64,000 nucleotides of DNA from Apostichopus japonicus (taxonomy: Eukaryota > Echinodermata > Holothuroidea > Aspidochirotida > Stichopodidae): the NCBI RefSeq assembly GCF_037975245.1, contig NC_092562.1, positions 1,465,001-1,529,000 on the forward strand. Direction: 5' to 3'. A model generated the notes under the pieces. It searched no databases. It had not been told where the DNA came from and saw nothing but the letters and a program-made list of their open reading frames with translations. This document shows positions 47,785-60,545 of this stretch, in pieces. A program made the translations under genes and the position numbers. Position 1 is the stretch's first letter. Each line of letters begins with the position of its first letter.

Positions 47785-48715
47785 CCCACCCATCCATCCA
47801 TCCATCCATCCATCCATCCATCCATCCATCCATCCATCCATCCATCCATCCATCCATCCATCCATCCATCCATCCATCCATCCATCCATCCATCCATCCA
47901 TCCATCCATCCATCCATCCATCCATCCATCCATCCATCCATCCATCCATCCATCCATCCATCCATCCATCCATCCATCCATCCATCCATCCATCCATCCA
48001 TCCATCCATCCATCCATCCATCCATCCATCCATCCATCCATCCATCCATCCATCCATCCATCCATCCATCCATCCATCCATCCATCCATCCATCCATCCA
48101 TCCATCCATCCATCCATCCATCCATCCATCCATCCATCCATCCATCCATCCATCCATCCATCCATCCATCCATCCATCCATCCATCCATCCATCCATCCA
48201 TCCATCCATCCATCCATCCATCCATCCATCCATCCATCCATCCATCCATCCATCCATCCATCCATCCATCCATCCATCCATCCATCCATCCATCCATCCA
48301 TGATCCATCCATCCATCCATCCATGATCCATCCATCCATCCATGATCCATCCATCCATCCATGATCCATCCATCCATCCATCCATCCATCCATCCATCCA
48401 TCCATCCATCCATCCATCCATCCATCCATCCATCCATCCATCCATCCATCCATCCATCCATCCATCCATCCATCCATCCATCCATCCATCCATCCATCCA
48501 TCCATCCATCCATCCATCCATCCATCCATCCATCCATCCATCCATCCATCCATCCATCCATCCATCCATCCATCCATCCATCCATCCATCCATCCATCCA
48601 TCCATCCATCCATCCATCCATCCATCCATCCATCCATCCATCCATCCATCCATCCATCCATCCATCCATCCATCCATCCACCCACCCACCCACCCATCCA
48701 TCTATATATCTATCT
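47785..48715. repeat. (CCAT)n microsatellite, about 930 bp
   Basis: Nearly pure CCAT units, with a variant block at 48299-48365 where GATCCATCCATCCATCCAT units alternate, and CCCA units at both ends. The lack of stops in any frame gives the WMDG and HPSI frames of up to 321 codons; these are not genes. Confidence 0.98.
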
Positions 48716-48840
48716 ATCTGTCCATCTATCTATCTATTTGTCTATCTATCTGTCTGTCTGTCTATATATCTATTAATCTATCTATATGTAGGTCTGTATG
48801 TCTGTCTGTCTATTTATCTATCAATCTACCTATCTATCTT
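48716..48840. repeat. (TCTA/TCTG)n microsatellite
   Basis: Imperfect tetranucleotides continuing from the CCAT array, suggesting stepwise decay of one array. Confidence 0.9.
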
Positions 48841-50128
48841 TTAAACTTGACAAACTGAAAAGCATCTTGTTTTTCATTATTTATTTCGAGTATACTTTGA
48901 ACAATTCATAAAAGTTGATGCAATAATCAAATCACTTTAAAAAGCTGCTTTTAAACAAATCAAAGACAACAACAACAAAAACCCTCCACATTATAAATTC
49001 GGTAAAAGTAGTTTTTTTTTTATAAAAAACAAATATAAGTACAATCGTTATATATATTATAAAACTCACGTTTTATGTTGGTATAACTGTTTGTGTTCAC
49101 TTTAAGGAACGGACATCATCTCCAATAAAAGAAGAATAGGGTCTAATATCTTTCTCAGAATGAATTTTAAGATGCACGATACTTAAGGATGACTTTAGCC
49201 AGAATGTTAATATTAATGTTAATAGACCAAGAAGAAAGTAAGCTGTATAATGTGGTTATCGCTTTTCCTCTTTTCAAGATATCCAGTTCTATATATTAAT
49301 GCTGATCCATTCTCTTGTAACTTTCAATAACTCAACCGAGACATCTTCCTTTTCAATTCAACACATTGTGTCCTTGAAAACTTTATCATGTATTGTCAAC
49401 ATGATGTTTAAGACCACAACAGGATGTTGCAGCTGAGCAAAGTGACTTAATGATCTGTATAATACATACCAACAATTTTTCCAACCGTTTAAAGTGAAGA
49501 AACCATTAATTGTTTTAAGGGGATATTTATCACATATTCAAAGTGATATAGTAATATTAAATTGGACTGGTGGCTAATTCATTTGACGACCTATGACATA
49601 TTTGAAGAAGAAAACAAAAAAACATTGTGCCTCAAGTCATCCTATAAGTATCTCTAGTACAAATTGCATTATGAATACCATTGAAAGTTTCATGTACATA
49701 ATAATAGATGGGTAGTAAGTAAGACCGATTACATCAAAATATCATATCACACCATGCAGCATAAAGACTATAATACGGCCAAGCAACTCCATGTATAGCT
49801 GAACAGTGGGACCGAAACTATATCATAGCGAATGTAAATCTGACTGGAGAACCGTTTCCATGCAAATACCTTCTTTATATAGTCTTAAAGATAATCTATT
49901 CATGTACCAAAAGTGATATGGAAACCATCACATTATAAAGCTTTAAGGATACTATGTACATAGTTAGACTTCACGAAAATGTCAATACAAAGCATACCCT
50001 ATAAGATATTGCGTAACCTAGTTTCTCAATATGAGAAATGGTCACTGTTAATGGAGAAACATAAATAGCAAAAAGTGATTGATAGGTTTTATACCTATGA
50101 AACAAATCTGTTAACTGAATAATTGCAC
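48841..50128. other. No gene seen
   Basis: Downstream of bZIP gene 2. AT-rich; a minus-strand AATAAATAATG near 48880-48890 could serve as a distal poly(A) signal. Confidence 0.45.
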
Positions 50129-50518
50129 AAAGGTATCTCCTACCCTCGTGTACTTGTCTCCTCAATATAATCGAATAAAGGTATCCCCTACCCTCGTTTA
50201 TGTGTCTTCTCAATATAATCGAATAAAGGTACCTTCTACCCTCGTGTACTTGTCTTCTCAATATAATCGAATAAAGGTACCTTCTACCCTCGTGTACTTG
50301 TCTTCTCAATATAATCGCACAAAGGTATCTCCTACCCTCGTGTACTTGTCTTCTAAATATAATCGAATAAAGGTATTTCCTACCCTCGTGTACTTGTCTC
50401 CTCAATATAATCGAATAAAGTTATCTCCTACCCTCGTGTACTTGTCTTCTCAATATAATCACACAAAGGTATCTCCTACCCTCGTGTACTTGTCTTCTCA
50501 ATATAATCGCATAAAGGT
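50129..50518. repeat. 48-bp minisatellite just 3' of bZIP gene 2
   Basis: Units begin at 50131 and repeat every 48 bp to about 50515 (eight units), each AAAGGTATCTCCTACCCTCG, TGTACTTGTCTTCTCAATAT, AATCGAAT. The period is a multiple of three, so both strands stay open (a 16-residue peptide repeat). It lies 13 bp beyond the bZIP stop codon and so probably forms part of the 3' UTR. Confidence 0.95.
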
Positions 50519-50530
50519 TTAATTTTTAAT

Positions 50531-51865
50531 TTATGAGATAGACATTGACAAATCGATTGGTACACATTCATTCAGGTCTTCGTTAGGCTTCTCTTCCTTT
50601 CCCTTTGATGATAGCCTCTCGGTATCACTAGATGAGGTTAGCTGGGGTAGCCCTTCACCCTTGGACTCAGTTTGGCCAGTATATAGTTGGACCTCTGCAT
50701 TCTTTCTCTTCTTCGCTCTAAGCTTCACTGGAAGACCTTGCTTTGTAATGTGCATTTCATTACTTGGTTTCAAAATGGTCGGCTTGGCAGGAGTAAGGTT
50801 CTCAGGTTTCTGACTTGTGAGGACATTTTCTGAACGACGATTTTCAGGACTCTTGGGCAAGTGTGACATCGCATCATTGATGTGGAATCCTTTTTGTCCG
50901 TCGCTTTGATTTATATCACTTGGAAACTGTATATGAGGTTTGCTATCGATTATAACAGCACCTTGAATCTTCTCACTTCGGACGTCACTTCCGGCATGGA
51001 AGCAAAGTTTCCCAATGTCGTCGTAATCTTTCAATGTGCTCTTCTGGTCTTTAGCAGGAATGACAAATTTGTACATTGGCTTCGATGGAGTCATCCCCAA
51101 CATATTGTTGAACGCACATTTGCTTTGAAGTTCGTGGGCGTCATCAATGTCAAAAGTAGATGGTGTTAATTGGGTACTTGTAATGTCAAGCATGTCACCA
51201 GCTGGAGGAGGAACGTCCACAAAGTTTTTTATAGAGTTTGAAACCCTATGCTTAGATGATATGATGTTTGAAGCATTTATCGAATCGGGATGCAGTGCAG
51301 GAAAGGATTGGTTGACACAAGGAGAAGCGTTAAGCATCTGATTATGTTGATGAACGTTGCCTACTTGATTTCCATTACAGGAAATGTCTCGGTCATGTTG
51401 CGGACCGTCGTGGCTTGATTGCGTTATAATAGACTTCAATAAGGCCATGTCACGAGCGCTTTGGTTATGCTTACCAAGCAAATCCACGTAAAGCTGATTA
51501 GTGCGATCAAAACGATACCACAGCGAATGTAAATCGGACTTGAGTGCTGCGTTCTCATGAGCCAAAGTCTCCAGTTGTAGTCTCAATGCCCAATCACACA
51601 TGCGCCGTTTCTGGCGGGAAATTTTCGCGGCCTCGTTGTTTCTATTCCTGCGCTGCCAATAGGCGTCGTCTTTGCTTTCGTCTGGTACCATGCGTCGCTG
51701 TCGTCTGCTAAAGGATTGAGAAACCATTTCTTCGGAGTAATCTTCTTGCGATGAGACCCTTCCCACATGGTTCTTCAGGACATCGCTGGTGAAGGACACA
51801 TTCGTTCCTTTAGTTGGTGTGGCCATCTGCAGTACTGCTAAATCTCTTGGCAACTGTTCCAACAT
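50531..51865 (-). CDS. nfil3-like: NFIL3-like bZIP transcription factor 2, with C-terminal PIDLS motif
   Basis: A single exon of 444 codons. Residues about 54-118 form the bZIP: RRQRRMVPDESKDDAYWQRR, basic region NNEAAKISRQKRRMCDW and zipper Leu94/101/108/115. It is clearly related to gene 1 but diverged at [10 protein letters not shown], so DNA preference may differ. After the zipper comes RDMALLKSIIT (138-148), matching the last residues of gene 1. The C-terminus ends VPIDLSMSIS; PIDLS (436-440) fits the PxDLS motif that recruits CtBP co-repressors. Met14 (CAGATGGCC) has better start context than Met1 (CACATGTTG), so the protein may start there. A 3' splice site (TTACTTCACAG) lies at 51921-51922. 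Lies head to tail with gene 1. Confidence 0.9.
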   Translation of the reverse strand: MLEQLPRDLAVLQMATPTKGTNVSFTSDVLKNHVGRVSSQEDYSEEMVSQSFSRRQRRMVPDESKDDAYWQRRNRNNEAAKISRQKRRMCDWALRLQLETLAHENAALKSDLHSLWYRFDRTNQLYVDLLGKHNQSARDMALLKSIITQSSHDGPQHDRDISCNGNQVGNVHQHNQMLNASPCVNQSFPALHPDSINASNIISSKHRVSNSIKNFVDVPPPAGDMLDITSTQLTPSTFDIDDAHELQSKCAFNNMLGMTPSKPMYKFVIPAKDQKSTLKDYDDIGKLCFHAGSDVRSEKIQGAVIIDSKPHIQFPSDINQSDGQKGFHINDAMSHLPKSPENRRSENVLTSQKPENLTPAKPTILKPSNEMHITKQGLPVKLRAKKRKNAEVQLYTGQTESKGEGLPQLTSSSDTERLSSKGKEEKPNEDLNECVPIDLSMSIS

Positions 51866-51893
51866 GTGGGAAATGGATTTGGTCCAAGTGCAT
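51810..51893 (-). promoter_or_regulatory. Overlapping upstream ORF of bZIP gene 2
   Basis: An ATG at 51893, inside the same exon and 28 nt before the bZIP Met1, opens a 27-codon frame ending in TAA at 51812-51810, past both candidate bZIP starts. It would be expected to reduce translation of the bZIP frame. Confidence 0.5.
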
Positions 51894-51920
51894 AGAAGTG
51901 CTTGAAACTATTAGATTTAC

Positions 51921-51932
51921 CTGTGAAGTAAA
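51921..51932 (-). promoter_or_regulatory. 3' splice site before bZIP gene 2 coding exon
   Basis: Minus-strand TTTACTTCACAG|G, 55 nt before Met1, mirrors the acceptor of gene 1 and supports a shared gene structure with a noncoding 5' exon. Confidence 0.6.
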
Positions 51933-52098
51933 ACGAAAGAATACTCTAAATGCTACCATTTATTCACATTAATAACTCTACATTAGAAAAGATGGGGAAG
52001 GTGAAAATCTATTTTCGACTGATGAAAAAGGAACAAATCATACACATCTTGTTGCAAGCTTCATCTTTTTGTTTTATAACTCTTCATTCTTTTTCAAG

Positions 52099-52199
52099 TT
52101 AAAACCATTTGAAGTTCACTCATTTTGTACCTGAAATCCCGCTTGTTTGCTTCAAGTTCACAGGTTAGGTACAAAATATGACAACTTCAAATGGTTTTA
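52099..52199. repeat. Inverted repeat, about 35-bp arms
   Basis: TTAAAACCATTTGAAGTT...TTTTGTACCT (52099-52134) and an inverse copy (52165-52199) flank a loop containing CCGCTTGTTTGCTTCAAG, which also occurs at about 30860. Possibly a small MITE. Confidence 0.65.
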
Positions 52200-53139
52200 T
52201 TTCGAAAAGACAACTGTGCCAATTTCAACCATCTATATCTTTTATTAAAAATGTTTTTGCAAGAATAACATGCAAATTGCACAAGGATGCATAGAATATG
52301 TTCCTATTTTCCATCACCAAAAATGCGCGTTGGCTTGGACATTCCTTTTACGCGAAGTTACTTTATGACGATAGACAGCTTTGATGTATCAGGGAATTGT
52401 TGATATCACAAAAAGTCGGTAACTAGGACTTCACGTCGGCTGGCAACTCAACAAGAAATATTAGCTCATTTAGCAGTTATGTTTACAATGTGGCTGATCA
52501 TTTAAATACGGACAAAATATTGAAAAAAAAGTCGGATCAGTCTTTCTTACAGAAAATATTTGAGACTTTGTTATTTCCTAAATGGTAAGTAGGAAATATG
52601 CCATTTTCACGTTTTGACAAGCACAAAATGGTCCAAACGGTTTTTAATGACATTTGAACTTTTTTGAGCTTTAACCCTATGTCGTCAGCACTCTCGGAGG
52701 ATCCACTGGCCATGCCCAAGCAAACATTTATCACGTCACATCGGCCTTACGTTTGACGAGTTCTTGATACACTTTTCATGTAAACAAACAAACAAACATA
52801 CTCCAACACACACATTTGTTTACTCCCAACCTCAACAGTGAATGTACCACCTGATTTGAATTATTACAAAGAAAGATGAAAAATCAACGAATATCGACAT
52901 TTAACTTAGTTTTTTTTAAAAGCTTTTTGGGCTGCATTTGAAGTTGAAATCTATGGTATTCTTGTCACACAAGTCTCGACCGTTGGAGGAAATATAACGA
53001 ACCTGAAATCATATCACTGCTCCTTGAATACATCAGTAGGCACGGATCCAGTGGTGTTTCCATCCCACTCAAAAACCTAGTTAATCCGACAACCTTGTGT
53101 GTATAGGCATAATTGTTGACCTAATTTATGGCTTATTTA

Positions 53140-53280
53140 TGCCTCAGAATGCATCGATTGCTGTCAATTTTTTTGTGGGGAGGACACCAAACTCCTCCTC
53201 TACATGGGAGTTGACTATAGCGACGCCAGGACCACACCCCTCTCTTCTAAAAAATCATGCACCCTTCCCTGACCAATGTC
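53140..53280 (+). repeat. Interspersed repeat copy 2
   Basis: Resembles 43200-43330 around CCTCTACATGGGAG and the following C-rich stretch. Confidence 0.4.
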
Positions 53281-53566
53281 ATTATACATATGGACGAAGA
53301 AATCAAACATAAAGCTCAAATGTTTGTAATGTAAAGATAAAAGCATTTTGGACTTGTGCAACATCAAATTCTTTAACATTCTATCGCTATAGGAGCAGGC
53401 ATTTGGTTGTATGCTGAAAGGTATCCAATAAGGTATATACAGTACATGGGCAGGTCATGTTAAATAATAGTACAACAAGAGTGCAAATTTCCAACTGAAA
53501 ATGAAGATTTAAGCTATAGCCTACATACGTACGCCATAGATATGTGTCTCTTTGACGACAACTTAC

Positions 53567-53590
53567 CTGTCAAGTAAAGAAGCTGTTTCT
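53567..53590 (-). other. Candidate noncoding 5' exon end for bZIP gene 2
   Basis: Minus-strand TTTACTTGACAG|GTAAGTTGTC is a near-ideal donor about 1.65 kb upstream of the gene 2 acceptor. Exon start and transcription are unknown. Confidence 0.3.
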
Positions 53591-54429
53591 TCTTTCTGTG
53601 TTTCCTTTCTTTATTACCTTCTTGCTTATTTGATCACTTCATTCTTATCTCCCCGATTCCCCTTCTAACGGGGTAAAGGCTACTCCAAAAGAAGCAGAGG
53701 AAATTATAAGGTTTGCCATCCCCTTTCAAAGCTAAGACAGCCACTGTCAGTGGTGTTCGCTTCGGTGATCATTGTATGGAATATTGTCAAGTTTGGTTTA
53801 GATTGTTCAACCAATAGGTACGTTTGCCATATCTGAAGTCTATAAAAAGCGGCACCTTTAATTTTATATGGTTTAACAATGATACAATCTATCTGTGCTT
53901 CATTCTTCTTGACAAGAGTTACAACAACAAAAAATCAGCCTGTACAAATAAAGCGAATTATTCTAGCATAACCAGTCAAACAATTTTTAGAAGGGATTGT
54001 AGTTACAATACGATATGAAAATGCATACAAAAAAACCAGTCTTGTGTAAGATTTTGTCAATTTCAAAACAACTCTTTCGTTTTCTTTGAATATCGTAATA
54101 CCCCTGTCGACTGTGATTACTATCAATACATAACGAAACAAATAAAACCCAGTTTTTCACACGTACACCATAAACTATCAAAGTAGATATTACTGTTAAG
54201 CGATCTAGCATGTATCGCATCTGGTTATTAAAAACGTTATTAAGTTGAAAAGTTGCAAGTATGCCATTGTTTGATGTCCAAGTTCCAGTTACTGCAGGAT
54301 TCGGAACATACAGATTTGATCGAAATAAACCCACCAATTTGGGAGGAGCGACCATAACTTAAACTTCCAGCCACACATGTTGCCCCCCCCCCCCGTTATT
54401 TATCCCCGTTATTTATTTATATATAAATA

Positions 54430-55879
<1,450 letters not shown>

Positions 55880-56130
55880 GACTTCGAGTTGGTTAGCATC
55901 ATGATTGATCTCTAGAGTATGGCAAAATATGTCACCAAAACAGGAGTACCTTTGTTGCCTACAGTGGAATGACGACAACCCTTGCTGTTTTCGAACCTCT
56001 GGACATACACTCCATGGCCTGAAGTTAGTTAGGGAGTGTCCGCATATAAAGCGGAGGGCTCAGGTTCGACTCCGTGGAGGCTGAAAGTCTTTTCACTGTT
56101 CTGGATTATCCAACTCAAAACAGTTTCATA
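55880..56130 (+). mobile_element. tRNA-derived SINE, diverged copy
   Basis: Same order as 54430-54866: GAGTTGGTTAGCATCATG, CACCAAAACAGGAG, CTCTGGACATACACTCC, a decayed tRNA head (GGTTCGACTCC), GGAGGCTGAAAG, then a (TG)n rather than (TA)n tail. The minus-strand frame 55978-55796 falls inside it and is not a gene. Confidence 0.75.
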
Positions 56131-57338
56131 TGTGTGTGTGCGTGTGTGTGAATGAAATGTATCACAAGTGGTATAACAGATACATCATAAATTATTAAGA
56201 ATCAGCACATTAGAAAAGAAAATCCACTTCATCCCTTTACCCATAACATATTGAAACCACTCACTATTTTCTCCGAGAAAAATGACAATATGATACAGGC
56301 TGATTGAGAAAATGAGAGCATTTAAGGGTAAGGGTAGCTACAGAAATTAAGTGGGGGAATGGCGTAACCACTCATCTGTGGCTAATGGGGTAGCCACACA
56401 TCTATGGCCATTGGGGTAACCACACATATCCACCGGTGCGGCTGATTACAGAGGAGGGTTGTCGTGTTTATCTGTTACTGTATGTTATAGTTGTTAGCCT
56501 CATCTCATTTTGATTGGAGAAGAGTCTCTTTGTGTGCCAATTAATTAGGTAAATTCATCACAAATTGTTTAATTATCTGGCAAGGAGACACAATACCCAA
56601 CCATCATGATTGGTCTATATGACAGAGATCTTTTTGACGAACACCTCCACTCAGCTTAAAGAAAAAAAATCATGTTCCATCTGGGAGATCCTAATTTAAA
56701 GTCATGTCTGGGAGCTGCCATGTTGTAAAACTGTGATGTCCCATTGCCACCAGGATCTCAACCCTTTCAATTTTTCTTTGTCCGTCCCCCCCCCCCCCCG
56801 GCCATATTTTCCAGCTAGCATATTCATAGTGTTGACACTTTAACCAATGCACCATTAGGTCATATTATGCACTTCAATTTTCGAGTGACAGCAATTTTAA
56901 CAATCTCCATTACAGAAAATTTTAAAAAAACGTTTAAAATTAATATAAAACATTTACAACTAAAGCAAACGTGATGTCGCATTTTAGACTTGATCAAGTC
57001 TTCAGCCTCGAGTGTGAAGAAACATTAAAATGTGTGATATCTCCCAAATGGAGAAATGTTTTTATTAGCTGTTCTGGTAAGTTGTTCATGGCAGTTATGT
57101 TTATCAAATAAACTGATAATGATCGGTTTCTTCCTTTCCATAATCCTGCCTTATTCCTATTCCTCTGGTAATATGGAATAAGAAACTGTTGAATATAGCA
57201 TGGTGTATTAAAATCACACTTGGGCAACTTGTGAGATGTGGACCCCATGCTACACTGACGAACATTTACTGCGGTCCGCGAGAACGTCTAGCAAAGCCTA
57301 TTTATGTGAGCCCCCAGGACAGTATGGCAAAGGAAACC
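56131..57338. other. No gene seen
   Basis: Contains near-repeats GGGGTAGCCACACATCTATGG and GGGGTAACCACACATATCC (56388-56435) and a C-run at 56786-56801. No exon seen. Confidence 0.45.
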
Positions 57339-57717
57339 ATGGAATACAAGGGCGTAGGAACCGGGGGGCTGGGGGCGCCAGCCCCCCAGTGAAAAATGTG
57401 GAGGGGCGGAAGTATCATTCCGCCCCCCCGCTTCGCAAGTCAGAAAACCCCTTTTTCATTTCCAAATGAGAAAAAAAATCTCATTTGGAGCACCAAATTG
57501 CATCTAAGGCCTGGTGAAAATACAAAATTAAGTTTACAAAATGGAGTGGGTGTTGAAGTGTGCTATATTGCACCAAATTGCATCTGAGGCTACCTGGAAA
57601 TGCAAAAAATTCAAAAGGGGAGGGGGACACCCCCTCCCCTTAGACCCCTCCCCCAGGCCGGCCATCAGTCTTCAGCCCCCCCACTCAAAAGTACCTTCCT
57701 ACGCCACTGATGGAATA
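57339..57717 (+). mobile_element. hAT-type MITE, copy 2, with 8-bp TSD
   Basis: ATGGAATA at 57339-57346 and 57710-57717 flank a 363-bp element (57347-57709) with termini CAAGGGCGTAGGAACC and CCTTCCTACGCCACTG. It is collinear with 45524-45858 but carries an extra GGGGAGGGGGACACCCCCTC segment near its 3' end, which copy 1 lacks. Two copies with different perfect 8-bp duplications make the boundaries secure. Confidence 0.92.
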
Positions 57718-60503
57718 TATATATATGCCTTCTTTGGGGGCTCAAGTTTGATATAGAGTGCCTAATTGTGATAGGATATTTCAACATCAGCTCAACAATG
57801 CACCTGTAGAACGATATCTTATATTTGAACTAATGCAATATTCTCAATTCACTGTTTCACTGTTGTGGCCCGCAGATTGGGTACAAGATTTGACTTTGGC
57901 ACGCAAGATCCATTTTGTGCTAATCCCCTGGTCAAAATTAAGTGAAAGTGAGGATTAAAGCTCATCAAACACTAACCCCCCCCCCCCCAAAAAAAAAAAA
58001 ACAATTTTCAGAGAAATAAGTTTTCTTTCAGCAGCTTTTATATTTGTGCAAAAAGATAATTTTCTTTACTTGATTGTGCATTTATAAGAAAAAACAGTCA
58101 CTTACTCACTTAAAAACAAACAGGTTTTAACCACAAACAATCATCATGGAATATCTCTAAATTTGTATACTGTAGTCACGCAAGTACTTTAGTAAACTGC
58201 AAAAGAGATTATCTTAGTGCAAGATAGTAGAATGTACTTATGACTTCCAAGATGAGCTACCAAACTTTGTAAAACTAAGTATATTGTATTAATTAATTAA
58301 TTATTAATCAATAATAGAACAATCCAATAACGGAACCCATCAGATTTGGTCAAATAAAGACACAATCCAAGATAGATCATTTAGAGGATATTCTGTGATA
58401 CAATATGCATCAAGAATTCAAGATACATGAATCTTTCAATCTATTGGTTGTTGCGTCTACTCTTTAGTTAAATGTCATTAATTTGCAAGAACACTGACGG
58501 ATGTAAAAAGCATTCATCAGGTTGGATAGCTGGTTAACGATTTCTGTTAAATACAAATAACATCTTTGTTTTTATCGTACAATACTCTAACAAGTAAACT
58601 CAATTTGATGATGATACATTCCTGACAATAATGACAAAAGTTGATTTTTTTTGGGGGGGGGGGGGGATTTCTTTCTTTCCTCTTAGCATTTTGGATTAAA
58701 TTCATTCCCTTTAACTGTTTAAAGAAACTGATTTTTAATCGAAACCAAACAATCCCTCACATCAATTATCATGAAAAAAAGGGGGAAACTGGACTAGAGC
58801 AGCAGTATCACCCATATGAGCCATGCATGGTCTTTCCATCACAAACAAAAAAACAAGATATAACACACAGATTGAAGAAGCAACAATTAAATCCTCAAAT
58901 ATAGAAGAGAAAACACACAAAACGAAAAGTAGCTGGAAAATTACAGAAAAAAAACCCAAAGAGAATTGTTAATACTGAGCATGTATTCAGAATATTGGTT
59001 TGCTAAATTTAATAAGCTATTACTCTTGAAAAAAAAACCAAGAAAGTTGTGAGGATAACAATTAATTGAAGGCACTGTGCGACCATGTAGACTATCATAC
59101 AGGAATAGATATATAGAGATAATGCTAGTTCCTACATTCAAACTTTCACTTCTTCTTCTTCTTCTTTTATTTCTCATTTATTAACAACTTCATTCTTTAC
59201 AGATGTGCGGTCAGCATTTCTTCCTCTGCAAATATTACCCTTGGCTCCCCCCTCCCCCATCCTTGGCTCCCCCTCCCCCATCCTTTCTTACTGTTGAGAC
59301 TTTCAACCTGAAATGAGACAAAGGAAAAGAAAGAAAGAAAATATTAGATCACAAAATGTCTTGAGGATCAGTTAAACTCCTGCTTCAACTCTTTGCTATT
59401 ATTTATTTTTTGACAACACCTCCCTAATCCACCCCCGAACCACTGTCCACCCTGCTTGTTGGTTCATCAATAGATTGATATTATATTTCTGTTCAATATG
59501 TTACAATCTGGTGTTACCATGTACTTAACAGTACTTAGTTATTAAAGAGTGAGCATGAAATCATATATCTGTTGCTAAAAATCCTCCAAAATACCACAAT
59601 AGACAGAGCTACTTTTGAAATAAACCTTTTGCAAATGAAAAAAAAAAGAAAAGAAAAAAAGACTCCATTTGGGCATGTGGGACACACAGCTTCCTATAAT
59701 GGATTAAATTCTTAATAATTTGGCAATATTAAGGAGTATTAAACCCAATGCCTGCAGTTACCACATAGGATTTAATAGTTAGATTAAGAGGTACACAATG
59801 ACGTGAATAGGATGTGGGTTGACAAAGAATGATGCATGTCGCTAAAGCCCTGACTTAAATCAAAATATGCCAGTAGATGGCATGTCATGAATCAAATTAC
59901 CATATTTGATATCCCAGCACATTAACAGTGTAAGATAAGGTATATCTATCTATATATTGCCACTAATACAATTTGCATCCCTCGCAATACCATTTCAGCT
60001 CATTGCCTTTAATACGTTGCCTTGATTGCATAGGCAATTGTTTGTACTAGAGGACATTGCCTTTATACATTGTATGAGAACATTTAATATAAATAATATA
60101 CATACAATTCTGTACATTACTAAGTATGGGAGAAGTTCATGCACATTTTACAGTGTTTGAGAACATTTAATGTAAATAATCTACGTATATTTCTCATCTT
60201 TCATAACAAGATGGGTCTGTTCATACTTTACTGTGCATGGGAGAAGTTCATCCACATTTTACAGTGTATGAGAACATTCTTGTCTTTTCCTTCCCATGTT
60301 CATATTTTAAATTTAATTTTTATTTTTTAAGGTTCCAACATTTCAATATATTGCTACCTATTCAAAAGTATTAAACTAAGCTGATTTAAAGATCCATTCA
60401 TGATCTTATGGTTAGTTTTCTAGCACATTTTGAGACAATACTGCTGAAGTTTATTGATAACTCATTATAACAACAGAAACCAAACAGTTAAAATTCAGAT
60501 ATA
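57718..60503. other. No gene seen
   Basis: 2.8 kb without a credible exon. G-run at 58655-58666; imperfect repeats of TTTACAGTGTNTGAGAACATT at 60065-60280. Confidence 0.5.
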
Positions 60504-60509
60504 TTTATT
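60504..60509 (-). terminator. Poly(A) signal AATAAA
   Basis: Minus-strand AATAAA, 37 nt past the stop codon of the putative terminal exon at 60546-60683. Confidence 0.4.
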
Positions 60510-60545
60510 GACATATGTATGTCTCTTGTATGGCAAGTATTCAAC

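Larger units (their letters stand above)
51933..54429. other. No coding exon seen
   Basis: Upstream region of bZIP gene 2. Contains the inverted repeat at 52099-52199, a repeat copy at 53140-53280 and a candidate noncoding exon donor at 53567. Confidence 0.45.

Noticed and set aside
47728-48858. Reading frames of up to 321 codons (WMDG and HPSI repeats)
   Set aside because: They are the (CCAT)n microsatellite read in different frames; no stop can occur in a pure CCAT array.
50148-50522. Plus- and minus-strand 16-residue-repeat proteins
   Set aside because: The 48-bp minisatellite is open on both strands because its period is divisible by three; there is no start context or splice evidence.
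53812-53850. CCAAT box and TATAAAA about 30 bp apart on the plus strand
   Set aside because: No recognisable transcript or coding exon follows, and such short words are frequent in AT-rich DNA.
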